Shown one piece after another: positions 8,334 to 16,631 of a stretch of 64,000 nt of DNA (its first letter is position 1; each line of letters starts with the position of its first letter). A program made the translations under genes and the position numbers. A model generated the notes under the pieces. It had not been told where the DNA came from and made no database searches. It saw nothing but the letters and a program-made list of their open reading frames with translations. The stretch covers positions 682,001 to 746,000 of the forward strand of contig NZ_QNRR01000001.1 in the NCBI RefSeq assembly GCF_003315205.1, given 5' to 3'. This DNA comes from Roseimicrobium gellanilyticum. GTDB taxonomy: Bacteria; Verrucomicrobiota; Verrucomicrobiia; Verrucomicrobiales; Verrucomicrobiaceae.

Positions 8334-10589
8334 ATGAATACAAAACCGCTGCTTCTTGGCTTGGGTATCGTCACCCTCGCAGTGATGCCGGCTTCTGCCG
8401 CCACCACGCGCACCTGGACAGACTCCCAAGGCCGCAAACTAGAGGCCACCTTCATCAAGCTTGAAGGTGAGACCATCCACATCCAGGCCGCCAATGGCGT
8501 CGTCTATGCTCTTCCCCTCAGCAAGTTCTCCGCGGAGGACCAGGCTGCGGCCAAGTCCCTCCAGCCGCATGAGAACGCCAATGCGCTGACCTCCGTGGCG
8601 ACCAATGCCACCGCCGCTGCCGCTGCCGCCAAGATTGACGCGCTGGTCGCTCAGGGCATTGCTGCCGGAAATGTGAAGCTCGCCGAGGCCGCCAAGAAGC
8701 AGGCCATCGAAGACCAGAAGGCTGGCAAGCAGCCCAAGCCGTTTGTGCCCGTCAAGGAGAACCCCTTGATGAACGACGAGCAGTTTGTGCGCCGTGTGTA
8801 TCTCGACATCGCTGGCCGCATCCCGAGCTATACCGAGACCACGGACTTCCTGAAGGACGGTGCCGCGGACAAGCGCGCCAAGCTCATCGATACCCTCCTA
8901 GCCTCCGATGGCTACTCCAGCCACATGTACAACTACATGGCGGAAATGCTGCGTGTCGTGGATCGCTTTGAAGGCGCCAACGTTCGTGGTCTTCCCTACA
9001 TCCAGTGGGTGAAGGATGAGATCAAAAAGAACACCCCGTGGAACGAAATGGCTGCCGCCATGGTCACAGCGGACGGCAAGGTGTGGGAAAACGGTGCTGC
9101 CGGCTACCTGCTCCGTGACTCCGGCATGCCCCTGGACAACCTGGCCAACACGCTGACCATCTTCCTCGGTACGGATGTCGCGTGCGCCCAGTGCCACGAC
9201 CACCCCTTCTCCGACTGGACGCAGCGCCAGTTCTACGAAATGGCCGCCTTCTTCGGCGCCACCTCGACCCGCTACAACGGTCGCGGCAATGGAATGATGA
9301 TGGAGAGCGGTTCCCGCAACCTCCTGGAAGAAGCAGTGCAGATGGCTGAGAGCGGTGGTGCGGATCCCCGCCGTATCCGCAACACCATCAGCAACGTGAT
9401 TGGCGCCAACCGCTATGTGGTGAGCGACATCGACGTCAACAAGACCAAGCTGCCCCACGACTACAAGTACAAGGATGGCAACCCTGGTGACGCCGTCGCG
9501 CCCAAGCTGATCATGTGGTCCGAAGAGGACAAGCGCAACCCCGCCTATGCCGAGCTGAACAAGACGGTGAAGAAGAGCCGCAAGACGGTGGAAGGTGGCG
9601 TGAAGGACGCGGAAGACCTTCGCCAGAAGTTCTCCAACTGGATGACGCACCCCAGCAACCCGCGTTTCGCGATGACCATCGCCAACCGCATGTGGGAGCG
9701 CGCCTTCGGCCTGGCCCTCACCCCCACGGTGAAGAACATCGACAATGTGGATGAATCCTACAATCCGGCTCTCCTGCGCCACCTGGCCAGCGAAATGGTT
9801 CGTGTGAAGTTCAACCTCAAGGAATTCATGCGCATCGTGTACAACACGAAGGCCTATCAGCGCGAAGCCACCACCGAGGAATTGGCCATGGGCATGCCCT
9901 ACTACTTCCAAGGCCCGGTGCTGCGCCGCATGTCGGCTGAGCAGGCTTGGGATTCCTTCATGACCCTGGTGCTCGGCGGCAGCGGTGTGGATGGCCCCAA
10001 GAACACGGAATCCGACCTGTATGGCCGTGCCGTGAACATGGACCTCAGCAACCCGAAGCTCGACGCCAAGACCGTGCTTCTGAAGGTGAGCGCCGTCCAG
10101 AACATGGGCAATGTGCAGCGCGGCAAGGTGAAAGGCAGCCTCGCGGATGCCGGTTCCGAAATGATGTCCGACGGAGAGGGGATGATGGCTGGTGGTGCCA
10201 TCCTCCAGTATGGTGGCATGAACCTCATGCGCGCTGCGGAGCTGCCCCAGCCCGCTCCTGGCGGCCACTTCCTGCGTGACTTCGGCCAGTCCGAGCGTCT
10301 GCTCATCGATGGCGGCTCCAAGGAAGGCTCCGTGCCCCAGGTGCTGATGATGATGAACGGCAAGGCGCAGGAGATGCTCACCAACCCGCAGTCCCTCATC
10401 TTCCGCGACATGGAGAAGGTGAAGAGCCCGGCGGACAAGGCTGAGACCATCTTCCTGAGCATCCTGAACCGCAAGCCCACGCTGCGTGAGAAGGACATTG
10501 CCAAGCGCGTCACCGCGGAAGGTGAAAATGGGTACGCCGATATGATCTGGGCGCTCATCAACTCCCGCGAATTCTGCTTCATCCAATAA
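8334..10589 (+). CDS. Secreted DUF1549/DUF1553 protein with N-terminal SHD1-like domain
   Basis: 751 residues. A signal peptide (MNTKPLLLGL, cleavage near PASA) is followed by an SHD1/SLA1-like beta domain (about 23-75, RTWTDSQGRKLEATF, YALPLSKFS). Next comes DUF1549 (about 130-350) with FVRRVYLDIAGRIPSY and CAQCHDHPF, then DUF1553 (about 440-740) ending NRKPTLREKDIAK and WALINSREFCFIQ. This protein family is typical of Planctomycetes and Verrucomicrobia, where it is encoded beside DUF1501 proteins and implicated in extracellular polymer breakdown. The CxxCH could bind haem or metal. The start at 8334 places the signal peptide at the N-terminus; an upstream in-frame start at 8247 would bury it. 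Confidence 0.9.
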   Translation: MNTKPLLLGLGIVTLAVMPASAATTRTWTDSQGRKLEATFIKLEGETIHIQAANGVVYALPLSKFSAEDQAAAKSLQPHENANALTSVATNATAAAAAAKIDALVAQGIAAGNVKLAEAAKKQAIEDQKAGKQPKPFVPVKENPLMNDEQFVRRVYLDIAGRIPSYTETTDFLKDGAADKRAKLIDTLLASDGYSSHMYNYMAEMLRVVDRFEGANVRGLPYIQWVKDEIKKNTPWNEMAAAMVTADGKVWENGAAGYLLRDSGMPLDNLANTLTIFLGTDVACAQCHDHPFSDWTQRQFYEMAAFFGATSTRYNGRGNGMMMESGSRNLLEEAVQMAESGGADPRRIRNTISNVIGANRYVVSDIDVNKTKLPHDYKYKDGNPGDAVAPKLIMWSEEDKRNPAYAELNKTVKKSRKTVEGGVKDAEDLRQKFSNWMTHPSNPRFAMTIANRMWERAFGLALTPTVKNIDNVDESYNPALLRHLASEMVRVKFNLKEFMRIVYNTKAYQREATTEELAMGMPYYFQGPVLRRMSAEQAWDSFMTLVLGGSGVDGPKNTESDLYGRAVNMDLSNPKLDAKTVLLKVSAVQNMGNVQRGKVKGSLADAGSEMMSDGEGMMAGGAILQYGGMNLMRAAELPQPAPGGHFLRDFGQSERLLIDGGSKEGSVPQVLMMMNGKAQEMLTNPQSLIFRDMEKVKSPADKAETIFLSILNRKPTLREKDIAKRVTAEGENGYADMIWALINSREFCFIQ

Positions 10590-10670
10590 GTAGCTCCCGC
10601 TCCGGAGTGCGTGTTTGGCGCACTCCGGCAGCCGGACGAACTCAACACCATTTCAAAGGAATCAAAGCTC

Positions 10671-11948
10671 ATGAATCCCTACCTCAAACTCGACCAGGCG
10701 TCCCGCCGCGAATTCATGCTCCGCACCGCCAAGGCGGCCCTCGGGGTGAGTGTCCTCTCCGGACTCAACAATGAAGCCTTTGGCGCCTCCGCCGCAGCCC
10801 CTGCGGGCAAGGGTGGCAAGGCCAAGGCCGTCATCTACCTGTACATGGCGGGTGGTATGAGCCACATTGACACCTTCGACCCGAAGACGGGTGAAACGAA
10901 GGGCTTCAAGGATCCCATCAAGACGAACGTCTCCGGCATCCAGCTTGGCGGTTACATGACCAAGATGGCCGAGCAGATGGACAAGATCACCATCGTGCGC
11001 TCCATGACCTCCAAGACGGGCGTTCATGAAGACGGCACCTACATCATGCACACGGGTTATGAGCCCCGCGGCACGATTGTGCACCCCACGCTGGGTTCCT
11101 GGGCGCAGCACTTCAAGGGCCGCTCCCACAAGACTCTTCCCTCCAGCGTCGTCGTCGGCGCCGGTACGGCCAATGCAGGCTTCTTCCCGCCCGCACTTGC
11201 CCCGCTGCCCATCAGCAGCCCGGAAGCCGGTCTGCAGAACTCCAAGTCTGCCGTGGGTGATTCCATGTTCAAGAAGCGCGTGGGTCTGCTCAATGAGTTC
11301 GACTCCGCTTTCCGTGACAAATACCGCTCCGCTGAAGTGAAGGCCTATACCGAGTTCTACGATGAGACGATGAATCTCCTCACGAGCTCCGACCTTGAGG
11401 CTTTCGACCTTACGAAGGAAGACCAGTCCACCCGCACGATGTACGGCAACGGCTTCGGCCAGGGCTGCCTCCTTGCCCGCCGCCTTGTCCAGAATGGCGT
11501 GCGCTTCGTGGAAGTCCGCACCGGTGGTTGGGACATGCACAACACCATTGACGACGCCATGGGTCGCACCGGCGCCGGCATGGACAATGCCTTCGCTGCA
11601 CTGCTTGCCGACCTCAAGCGCACTGGCCTGCTCGACTCCACCCTCGTGGTGCTGGGTTCCGAGTTCGGTCGTACGCCGAACATCAACGAAAACGACGGTC
11701 GCGACCACTACCCGAAGGTGTACTCCACCGTCTTCGCGGGCGGCGGCGTGAAGGGTGGCTATGTGTATGGCTCCTCCGACCCTGCTGGTAAGGAAGTGGC
11801 CGACAAGCCTGTCACCGTGCAGGACTTCATCGCCACTATCGGTGCTGCGATGGGTCTCCCGGTCGACGAAACGGTGATGTCACCCTCGGGGCGTCCGTTC
11901 CGCGTGGGCGACATGAAGAGCACCGTCGTTGCCGACATTTTCGCCTAG
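10671..11948 (+). CDS. DUF1501 protein with Tat-type signal
   Basis: 425 residues. The N-terminus SRREFMLRTAKAALG resembles a twin-arginine signal, followed by the DUF1501 fold, an alkaline phosphatase/sulfatase-like superfamily. Visible landmarks are YLYMAGGMSHIDTFDPK, VRSMTSKTGVHEDGTYIMHTG, GWDMHN, VVLGSEFGRTP and GRDHYPK, which supply likely metal ligands (Asp, His). It lies 81 bp downstream of the DUF1549/DUF1553 gene, and the two form the family's standard pair, probably acting together outside the cytoplasm. AAAGGA at 10655-10660 is a plausible ribosome site. A strong terminator follows. Confidence 0.9.
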   Translation: MNPYLKLDQASRREFMLRTAKAALGVSVLSGLNNEAFGASAAAPAGKGGKAKAVIYLYMAGGMSHIDTFDPKTGETKGFKDPIKTNVSGIQLGGYMTKMAEQMDKITIVRSMTSKTGVHEDGTYIMHTGYEPRGTIVHPTLGSWAQHFKGRSHKTLPSSVVVGAGTANAGFFPPALAPLPISSPEAGLQNSKSAVGDSMFKKRVGLLNEFDSAFRDKYRSAEVKAYTEFYDETMNLLTSSDLEAFDLTKEDQSTRTMYGNGFGQGCLLARRLVQNGVRFVEVRTGGWDMHNTIDDAMGRTGAGMDNAFAALLADLKRTGLLDSTLVVLGSEFGRTPNINENDGRDHYPKVYSTVFAGGGVKGGYVYGSSDPAGKEVADKPVTVQDFIATIGAAMGLPVDETVMSPSGRPFRVGDMKSTVVADIFA

Positions 11949-11982
11949 TTGTTTCTGCCAAAGGACAGCTTGGTTCTTGGGG

Positions 11983-12011
11983 AACACCCGGCAGCAATGC
12001 CGGGTGTTTTT
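11983..12011 (+). terminator. Rho-independent terminator of the DUF1549-DUF1501 operon
   Basis: Perfect 11-bp stem (AACACCCGGCA at 11983-11993; TGCCGGGTGTT at 11998-12008) closed by a GCAA tetraloop and running into a T tract, 35 bp after the DUF1501 stop codon. Confidence 0.93.
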
Positions 12012-12089
12012 ATGTCTGCGAGTGGCGGGCTGCATTCGGTGAAACGCAAAGCAGCAGAGCAGCAAAGGAAGGAGGAAAGGCAGATCTCT

Positions 12090-12187
12090 TTAGCCGTAAA
12101 AAGACGCAAAAAGCCCAGAAGGATTCAGGCTGGGCGATGTCCCCCAAAGCCCTCACTCTTGTTCCTTTTGCGTTTTTTTGCGGCTAA
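12090..12187. repeat. TTAGCCGC palindromic repeat, copy A
   Basis: About 98 bp with inverted ends: TTAGCCGTAAAAAGACGCAA on the left and the complementary TTGCGTTTTTTTGCGGCTAA on the right. The middle differs from the other three copies in the window (16374, 17721, 27508). Looks like a non-coding MITE- or REP-type element. Confidence 0.8.
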
Positions 12188-12269
12188 TGGAATTGGCGTG
12201 AGCTTCGCTGTCCTCAGTGCTCGCGTATAAGCCGGCCAGAGGCCAGTGCTTCCAAGGCTCGTATGCCAC

Positions 12270-13502
12270 TTACGCCCTGGCCCGACGCACATCCCTCAGG
12301 GAGTCGGCGAAGTCGGGGACTTTTTCGATGAGAGCTTCCCACGCCGGAAGGTTGGCGACGGTGGGAGGGGTCTTCAGGCACTCGTTGGCCACCTGTTTGA
12401 TGAGGCGGGCGAAGACACTCACAGCTTGGTGCTCTTCCGCGGAGGTTTGCTCAAGGCCGTTGAAAGTGGCCTCGTGGGCATAGCGGGTGAGCAGCACCTT
12501 GGCGGTGGCGGTGTAGGTGTCTGAGAGGCGTTCCAGCTTGCGCTGTTCCGCGGAGAAGCCGAGGTCGCTCCAGAGGTGACCCATGAGGGCGCGGATGACT
12601 TCTCGGCCCATCTTCATGAGACCGGAGGCGGCATCGGTTTGCCCGGTCTCGGGGTCGTAGCCCAGGTGCTGGTGCTTGTGCTCGAAGTTCCCTCCGAGGT
12701 CCACCTGGCAGAAGCGCTGCGAGGGAGCTTGGCGGAAGACATCACAGAGCATGCCGATTTCCAAGCCCCAGTCGGCGGCGATGCCCAGCTTGCTGAGGAA
12801 CTCGGTATCCGCTGCGAACTCGCCGGAGAGCGGGTAGCGCGTCATGGCCAGGAAACGCAGCAGCGGCGTGGAGCCGAAGACCTCGCGCAGGGCCTGGATG
12901 AGCGGGAAAACCAGCAGGCGGGTCACCCGTCCGTACATGCGCTCACGCACGCGTCCGTAGTAGCTCTTCGCAAACACATAACCCATGCCGGGGTGGGCCA
13001 CCGGCAGGCAGAGGCGCCAGAGCATGGACCGGTCATAGTTCAGGATGTCGCTGTCGTGGCAGACGATGACGCCGTTGTGTCCCTCCGCCAGCAGGCTCGC
13101 GATGCCCATCCAGACATTGCTGCCCTTGCCATGGCCATGTTTCAGGCCGGCGAAGCGTGCCACGGTGCGGTGCAGTGCATCCAGCTCGGGGCCGTCATTC
13201 CACAGTATCTCGTGGGCGGTGCCGGAGAGGTGCTTGTCGAAGTACTTGCGCGCCTTCGCATAGCCCTTCGCATCCATGTCATTCATGCTGAAGATGACCT
13301 TGGATAGGTAGGGCACGCTGGACAGCTCCTTGAGCATGCGCGGCAGGGCCTTGCGTTCGATCTCGGCGTACAACGCGGGGATGACGAGGGCGATGGGCTT
13401 GGTGTCAGCGAGTTCTCTGACCAAGCCTTCACGTTCCTCCAAGTCCGTGTCTGCGAGATGGTGCAGGGTGGGGAGGAGAACTGGCTGGTGAAAGTCTGGC
13501 AT
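12270..13502 (-). CDS. Glucosyl-3-phosphoglycerate synthase-like glycosyltransferase
   Basis: 410 residues resembling GT81-type glycosyltransferases (GpgS). A GT-A nucleotide-sugar domain begins ALVIPALYAEIE and carries VIVCHDSDI as the metal-binding D-x-D equivalent. The C-terminal half has the GpgS-like series YYGRVRERMYGRVTRLL, TRYPLSGEFA, DWGLEIG and QVDLGGNFEHKHQ. GpgS moves glucose from a nucleotide sugar to 3-phosphoglycerate in the path to glucosylglycerate, a compatible solute. The phosphatase partner (GpgP) is not visible in the window. It lies 68 bp downstream of the phosphatidylserine synthase gene on the same strand, so possibly cotranscribed. A mannosyl-transferring relative cannot be excluded. 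Confidence 0.75.
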   Translation of the reverse strand: MPDFHQPVLLPTLHHLADTDLEEREGLVRELADTKPIALVIPALYAEIERKALPRMLKELSSVPYLSKVIFSMNDMDAKGYAKARKYFDKHLSGTAHEILWNDGPELDALHRTVARFAGLKHGHGKGSNVWMGIASLLAEGHNGVIVCHDSDILNYDRSMLWRLCLPVAHPGMGYVFAKSYYGRVRERMYGRVTRLLVFPLIQALREVFGSTPLLRFLAMTRYPLSGEFAADTEFLSKLGIAADWGLEIGMLCDVFRQAPSQRFCQVDLGGNFEHKHQHLGYDPETGQTDAASGLMKMGREVIRALMGHLWSDLGFSAEQRKLERLSDTYTATAKVLLTRYAHEATFNGLEQTSAEEHQAVSVFARLIKQVANECLKTPPTVANLPAWEALIEKVPDFADSLRDVRRARA

Positions 13503-13570
13503 CCGTGGGGGGCGGGTAGCAAACGACTATGATGACAGGGATTGCCTGGTTTTGAAAGGCTGGAATGTCA

Positions 13571-14467
13571 CTAGATCAAGCTCGCGGGGTCGGTCTTGGC
13601 GCTTCCGTTGCTCCGGCGTTCTTCCTCGATCACCTCTGGGGACACCCCACTTTCATCCAGTGCCGGATCGTTGCCTTCCTCAATTTCACGCCGCCATTTG
13701 CGGGAGACCCACGGGCGCACCAGTCCGTAGCCGAGATAGCTCACGAAGAGGACGGAGGGCATCCACTGCCAGTACGCCACGGTGAGGGCCAGCACGATGA
13801 TGCTGATAAGCACCCAGTGGAACGAGCGTCGGGCGCGGAGATTCAGTGACTTGAAGCTGGGGTACTCGATCTTGCTCACCATGAGGTAGGAGAGCAGGAC
13901 CATGAGGAAGGGCAGGGCATACTTCCAGCGACCGATTTCGCGGTTGTTTCCGTCCAGCCACAGCAGCATGAGGGTGAGGGAGACAATCACGCCGGCCGCC
14001 GCCGGGATGGGACAGCCGCGGAAGGAGGTGGAGGCCTTCTTGTCCTTCTGCGGCATGGCCGCAAGGCAATTAAAACGTGCGAGGCGCATGGCGCCGCAGA
14101 CGAGGTAGATGCAGGCAATGAGCCAGCCGAGGCCCCGGGTGGCCTCCATCTCTTCAAACTCCTTGAGCACAATGTCATGCACCAGCAGGGCAGGGGCGAT
14201 GCCGAAGCTCACGATGTCCGCCAGCGAGTCGAACTCACGCCCAAAGTCTGAGCTCTGGCCGCTGAGACGGGCCAGGCGGCCATCCAGCAGGTCAAACACA
14301 CAAGCCGCCAAGATGAAACCGATGGCCCAGAGGTAACGTGAGTGATCATCCTCATTCTGAAAGCGTCCCACAATGTGCAAAATAGCCATGAACCCGCTCA
14401 GCAGGTTGCCTGCGGTCATCAGATTTGGCAGCACATAAATGCGCGGTTCGCGATCACTCTCGGACAT
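13571..14467 (-). CDS. pssA: CDP-diacylglycerol-serine O-phosphatidyltransferase
   Basis: Integral membrane CDP-alcohol phosphatidyltransferase of 298 residues with the start YVLPNLMTAGNLLSG, typical of PssA. The catalytic signature D-G-x2-A-R-x8-G-x3-D-x3-D reads DGRLARLSGQSSDFGREFDS. The following SFGIAPALL and a further five or so helices fit the PssA subgroup. It makes phosphatidylserine from CDP-diacylglycerol and serine, the precursor of phosphatidylethanolamine. The ATG at 14467 (MSESDREP) fits the family length; longer in-frame starts reach 14734 but would overlap the divergent rhodanese gene. Confidence 0.88.
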   Translation of the reverse strand: MSESDREPRIYVLPNLMTAGNLLSGFMAILHIVGRFQNEDDHSRYLWAIGFILAACVFDLLDGRLARLSGQSSDFGREFDSLADIVSFGIAPALLVHDIVLKEFEEMEATRGLGWLIACIYLVCGAMRLARFNCLAAMPQKDKKASTSFRGCPIPAAAGVIVSLTLMLLWLDGNNREIGRWKYALPFLMVLLSYLMVSKIEYPSFKSLNLRARRSFHWVLISIIVLALTVAYWQWMPSVLFVSYLGYGLVRPWVSRKWRREIEEGNDPALDESGVSPEVIEEERRSNGSAKTDPASLI

Positions 14468-14571
14468 CCCAAGAGTGTAATCGCATTCCGCATGGATGCG
14501 CATCTTTTTTACGGCAGGCGAGGCGTTGACCCCACCCCCGGAGAGCGTACTCTGGATATCGACCGATTCAC

Positions 14572-15144
14572 ATGACTGACACTGCCACAGCCGAAACCCT
14601 CCCGCCGCTCTCGGGGGATACGACCATGGGGGAGCTGCTCCGGCTCTATCCCGGCGCCCAGCGCGCGCTCTTTGCGAAGTATCATATCGGTGGGTGCCGC
14701 AGTTGCGGATTCCAGCCCACGGAGACCCTGGCACAGGTGTGTGAACGGAATGAGAACATCCCCGTGGCTGAGGCCGTGGAGCACATTCAGGAGAGTCACC
14801 AGGCGGATACGAGCATCCAGATTTCTCCGGCGGACTTCGCGAAGCTGCGGAGTGAACGGAGTGATGTGAAGGTGCTCGACGTGCGCACGCGTGAGGAGCA
14901 TGAGGCGGTGGCCATTCCAGGGGCGGAGCTCGTGACGCAGGAGCTGGTGCAGGAGGTCTTCACCTCGTGGGACAAGAATGCACCGCTGATCATCTACGAT
15001 CACACCGGTGATCGGGCGTTGGATGCCACGGCATACTTCCTGGGGCACGGATTTGCCGAGGCGAAGTGCCTCACAGGCGGTATCGATGCGTATTCCGTAG
15101 AGGTGGATCCCTCGCTGCCGCGCTACCGCGTGGAGATTGAGTAG
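14572..15144 (+). CDS. Rhodanese-like protein with N-terminal CxxC (DUF1858/ScdA-like) domain
   Basis: 190 residues in two parts. Residues 15-60 look like a DUF1858/DUF542-type helical domain with GGCRSCGFQP, a possible Fe-S or thiol site. Residues 80-190 are a rhodanese fold (VLDVRTREEHEAVAIPGA, then the active-site loop as IIYDHTGDRA, then AKCLTGGIDAY). Rhodaneses need Cys at the loop start; here Asp stands there, so sulfur transfer by the usual persulfide is unlikely. It is the first gene of a plus-strand run with a NifU/IscU-like protein and SufT, suggesting a role in Fe-S delivery or regulation. Confidence 0.82.
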   Translation: MTDTATAETLPPLSGDTTMGELLRLYPGAQRALFAKYHIGGCRSCGFQPTETLAQVCERNENIPVAEAVEHIQESHQADTSIQISPADFAKLRSERSDVKVLDVRTREEHEAVAIPGAELVTQELVQEVFTSWDKNAPLIIYDHTGDRALDATAYFLGHGFAEAKCLTGGIDAYSVEVDPSLPRYRVEIE

Positions 15145-15181
15145 TGTGCCGCCATTCCTATATTCCGTTTCCCCCCTTTTC

Positions 15182-15718
15182 ATGAACGAAGACGCACTCC
15201 AGCAGGCCATCGCCAATCCGCAGAATCTCGGTGAGATGAAGGACGCCGATGCCGTGGGCACCGTGGGCAGCCCTGATTGTGGCGACATGGTGCGCATGTG
15301 GATCAAGTACAAGGAGAAGGACGGCAAGAAGGTCATCGACAAAGCGAGCTTCCAGAGCTTCGGCTGCCAGACGGCGATTGCCGTGGCGAGCATGGCCACG
15401 CAGCTCATCAAGGGGAAGACCCGTGAAGAGGCACTGGACATGAGCGCTTCCGAATTGTCTGCGCCGCTCGGACCACTGCCACCCATGAAGATTCACTGCG
15501 GCCAGATGGTGGAAGGCGCCTTGAAAGCCGCGCTGGACGCGGAAAATGCCGAACGCTCAGGCGTGACTGCTCCGGTAAAGCCGGAGGTCGACGCGACGCC
15601 CACCCCACCTCAAGCGGCCACACTGCATGATGCCCTGGCGAACGCAGGCAAGCAGGTGGGCAAGATCAAGATTGTCATGCAACCTCCTGCGCCGGCACCC
15701 GCGAGCCCCCAGCCTTGA
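15182..15718 (+). CDS. NifU/IscU-like Fe-S scaffold protein
   Basis: 178 residues. Residues 1-120 form an IscU/NifU N-terminal domain with the three expected cysteines in SPDCGDM, SFGCQTAIAVAS and KIHCGQM. The variable tail (about 125-178) is rich in Pro and Ala and ends KIKIVMQPP. The three Cys hold a nascent Fe-S cluster for handover to target proteins. The gene follows the rhodanese-like gene by 37 bp and precedes SufT by 67 bp, forming a compact Fe-S assembly set. No SufBCDS genes are in the window. ATG at 15182 preferred; a GTG-type start at 15137 would overlap the previous gene. Confidence 0.88.
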   Translation: MNEDALQQAIANPQNLGEMKDADAVGTVGSPDCGDMVRMWIKYKEKDGKKVIDKASFQSFGCQTAIAVASMATQLIKGKTREEALDMSASELSAPLGPLPPMKIHCGQMVEGALKAALDAENAERSGVTAPVKPEVDATPTPPQAATLHDALANAGKQVGKIKIVMQPPAPAPASPQP

Positions 15719-15785
15719 GCCGCGCGTATCTCACTCTATACAGGCAGTCATTTCTCTCCTAGTTCTCTTTCCCAACACGACAGAC

Positions 15786-16343
15786 ATGCATTCCGACACC
15801 ACCCTTACCCGCGAAGTAGAAGCCATCCAGATTCCCAGCGGTGACACCGTCACGTTGCCAGCGGGCACGCGCGTGATCATCACGCAGGCACTGGGCGGTA
15901 CGTACACGGTGGCCACGGACCACGGCCTGGCACGCATCCAGTCGAAGGACGTGGATGCTCTGGGCATCGACCCCGAAGAGGAGAAAAAGGCGGAAGCGCA
16001 GTCTTCCTCGAACATTCCCGACGATGCCAGTGACTTGGAGGTGCAGGTGTGGCACCAGCTTCGCAATGTGTATGACCCTGAGATTCCGGTGAACATCGTG
16101 GACCTCGGCCTCGTGTATGGCTGCGAAGTGCAGCAGGACGAAGAGGGCAAGAACAAGGCGATTGTGAAGATGACCCTCACTGCACCCGGTTGCGGCATGG
16201 GCCCCACGATTGCCGCGGATGCCCAGTCGCGCATCATGACCATTGAAGAGATGGATGACGCCGCTGTGGAGCTGGTCTGGGAACCCGCGTGGAATCAGAG
16301 CATGATCAGCGACGAGGGGAAGATGAAGCTGGGGATGATGTGA
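15786..16343 (+). CDS. sufT: SufT-type Fe-S assembly protein (MIP18/DUF59)
   Basis: 185 residues with the SufT arrangement. A small N-terminal domain (about 1-70) contains SGDTVTLPAGTRVIITQALGG and its short beta pattern, and a C-terminal MIP18/DUF59 domain (about 85-180) contains LRNVYDPEIPVNIVDLGLVY and TAPGCGMGPTIAADA with the single conserved Cys. SufT aids maturation of Fe-S proteins, notably when demand for cluster is high. Third gene of the Fe-S run. Confidence 0.92.
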   Translation: MHSDTTLTREVEAIQIPSGDTVTLPAGTRVIITQALGGTYTVATDHGLARIQSKDVDALGIDPEEEKKAEAQSSSNIPDDASDLEVQVWHQLRNVYDPEIPVNIVDLGLVYGCEVQQDEEGKNKAIVKMTLTAPGCGMGPTIAADAQSRIMTIEEMDDAAVELVWEPAWNQSMISDEGKMKLGMM

Positions 16344-16373
16344 GCCCGCACAGCGGGAGTCACCTGAATTCAC

Positions 16374-16495
16374 TAGCCGCAAAAAAACGCAAAAGGCGCA
16401 AAAAAGGAAGGGCGCTTGGGATGTGAAGACCTCGTTTGAGGCGGCATGACTCAGCAGCAGACCCTTTTGAGTTTTTTGCGTCTTTTTGCGGCTAA
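16374..16495. repeat. TTAGCCGC palindromic repeat, copy B
   Basis: About 122 bp. Left end TAGCCGCAAAAAAACGCAAA, right end TTTTGCGTC..GCGGCTAA in inverted complement. The core is close to copy D at 27508 (shared GGGATGTGAAGACCTCG). Lies just upstream of the RAYT gene. Confidence 0.85.
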
Positions 16496-16545
16496 ATCAG
16501 AGTGATTTGCTCTCACCTCCCATCTCCAGTCTGGTCTGGAGCGTG

Positions 16546-16594
16546 CCACCTTGCGCGAAGCGCTTTGGAGTGCGTGTGCGTAGCACCGCTTTGA
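16546..16594 (+). repeat. GCGCGAAGCGC REP element, left flank of RAYT
   Basis: 49-bp REP-like unit containing GCGCGAAGCGCTTTGGAGTG and ending GCACCGCTTTGA. It can fold (GCGC-GAA-GCGC and AAGCG/CGCTT). The same unit appears inverted at 17317-17365, on the other side of the transposase gene, and again as a pair at 32128 and 32279. Confidence 0.85.
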
Positions 16595-16631
16595 CGCGTC
16601 TCCTGATTCACCAAAGCCGCCCTCATACGAT

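Noticed and set aside
9181-9213. c-type cytochrome based on CAQCH in the DUF1549 protein
   Set aside because: The motif is a regular part of DUF1549 (CAQCHDHPF). Haem binding is possible but a cytochrome label is not supported.
8898-10586. Long minus-strand reading frame (562 codons) opposite the DUF1549/DUF1553 gene
   Set aside because: Its translation is His/Gly-rich and lacks domain motifs, while the plus strand encodes a clear secreted family. It is a shadow of high-G+C coding.
14468-14734. N-terminal extension of phosphatidylserine synthase
   Set aside because: The extra residues are not membrane- or family-like and would overlap the divergent rhodanese gene; the ATG at 14467 fits the family.
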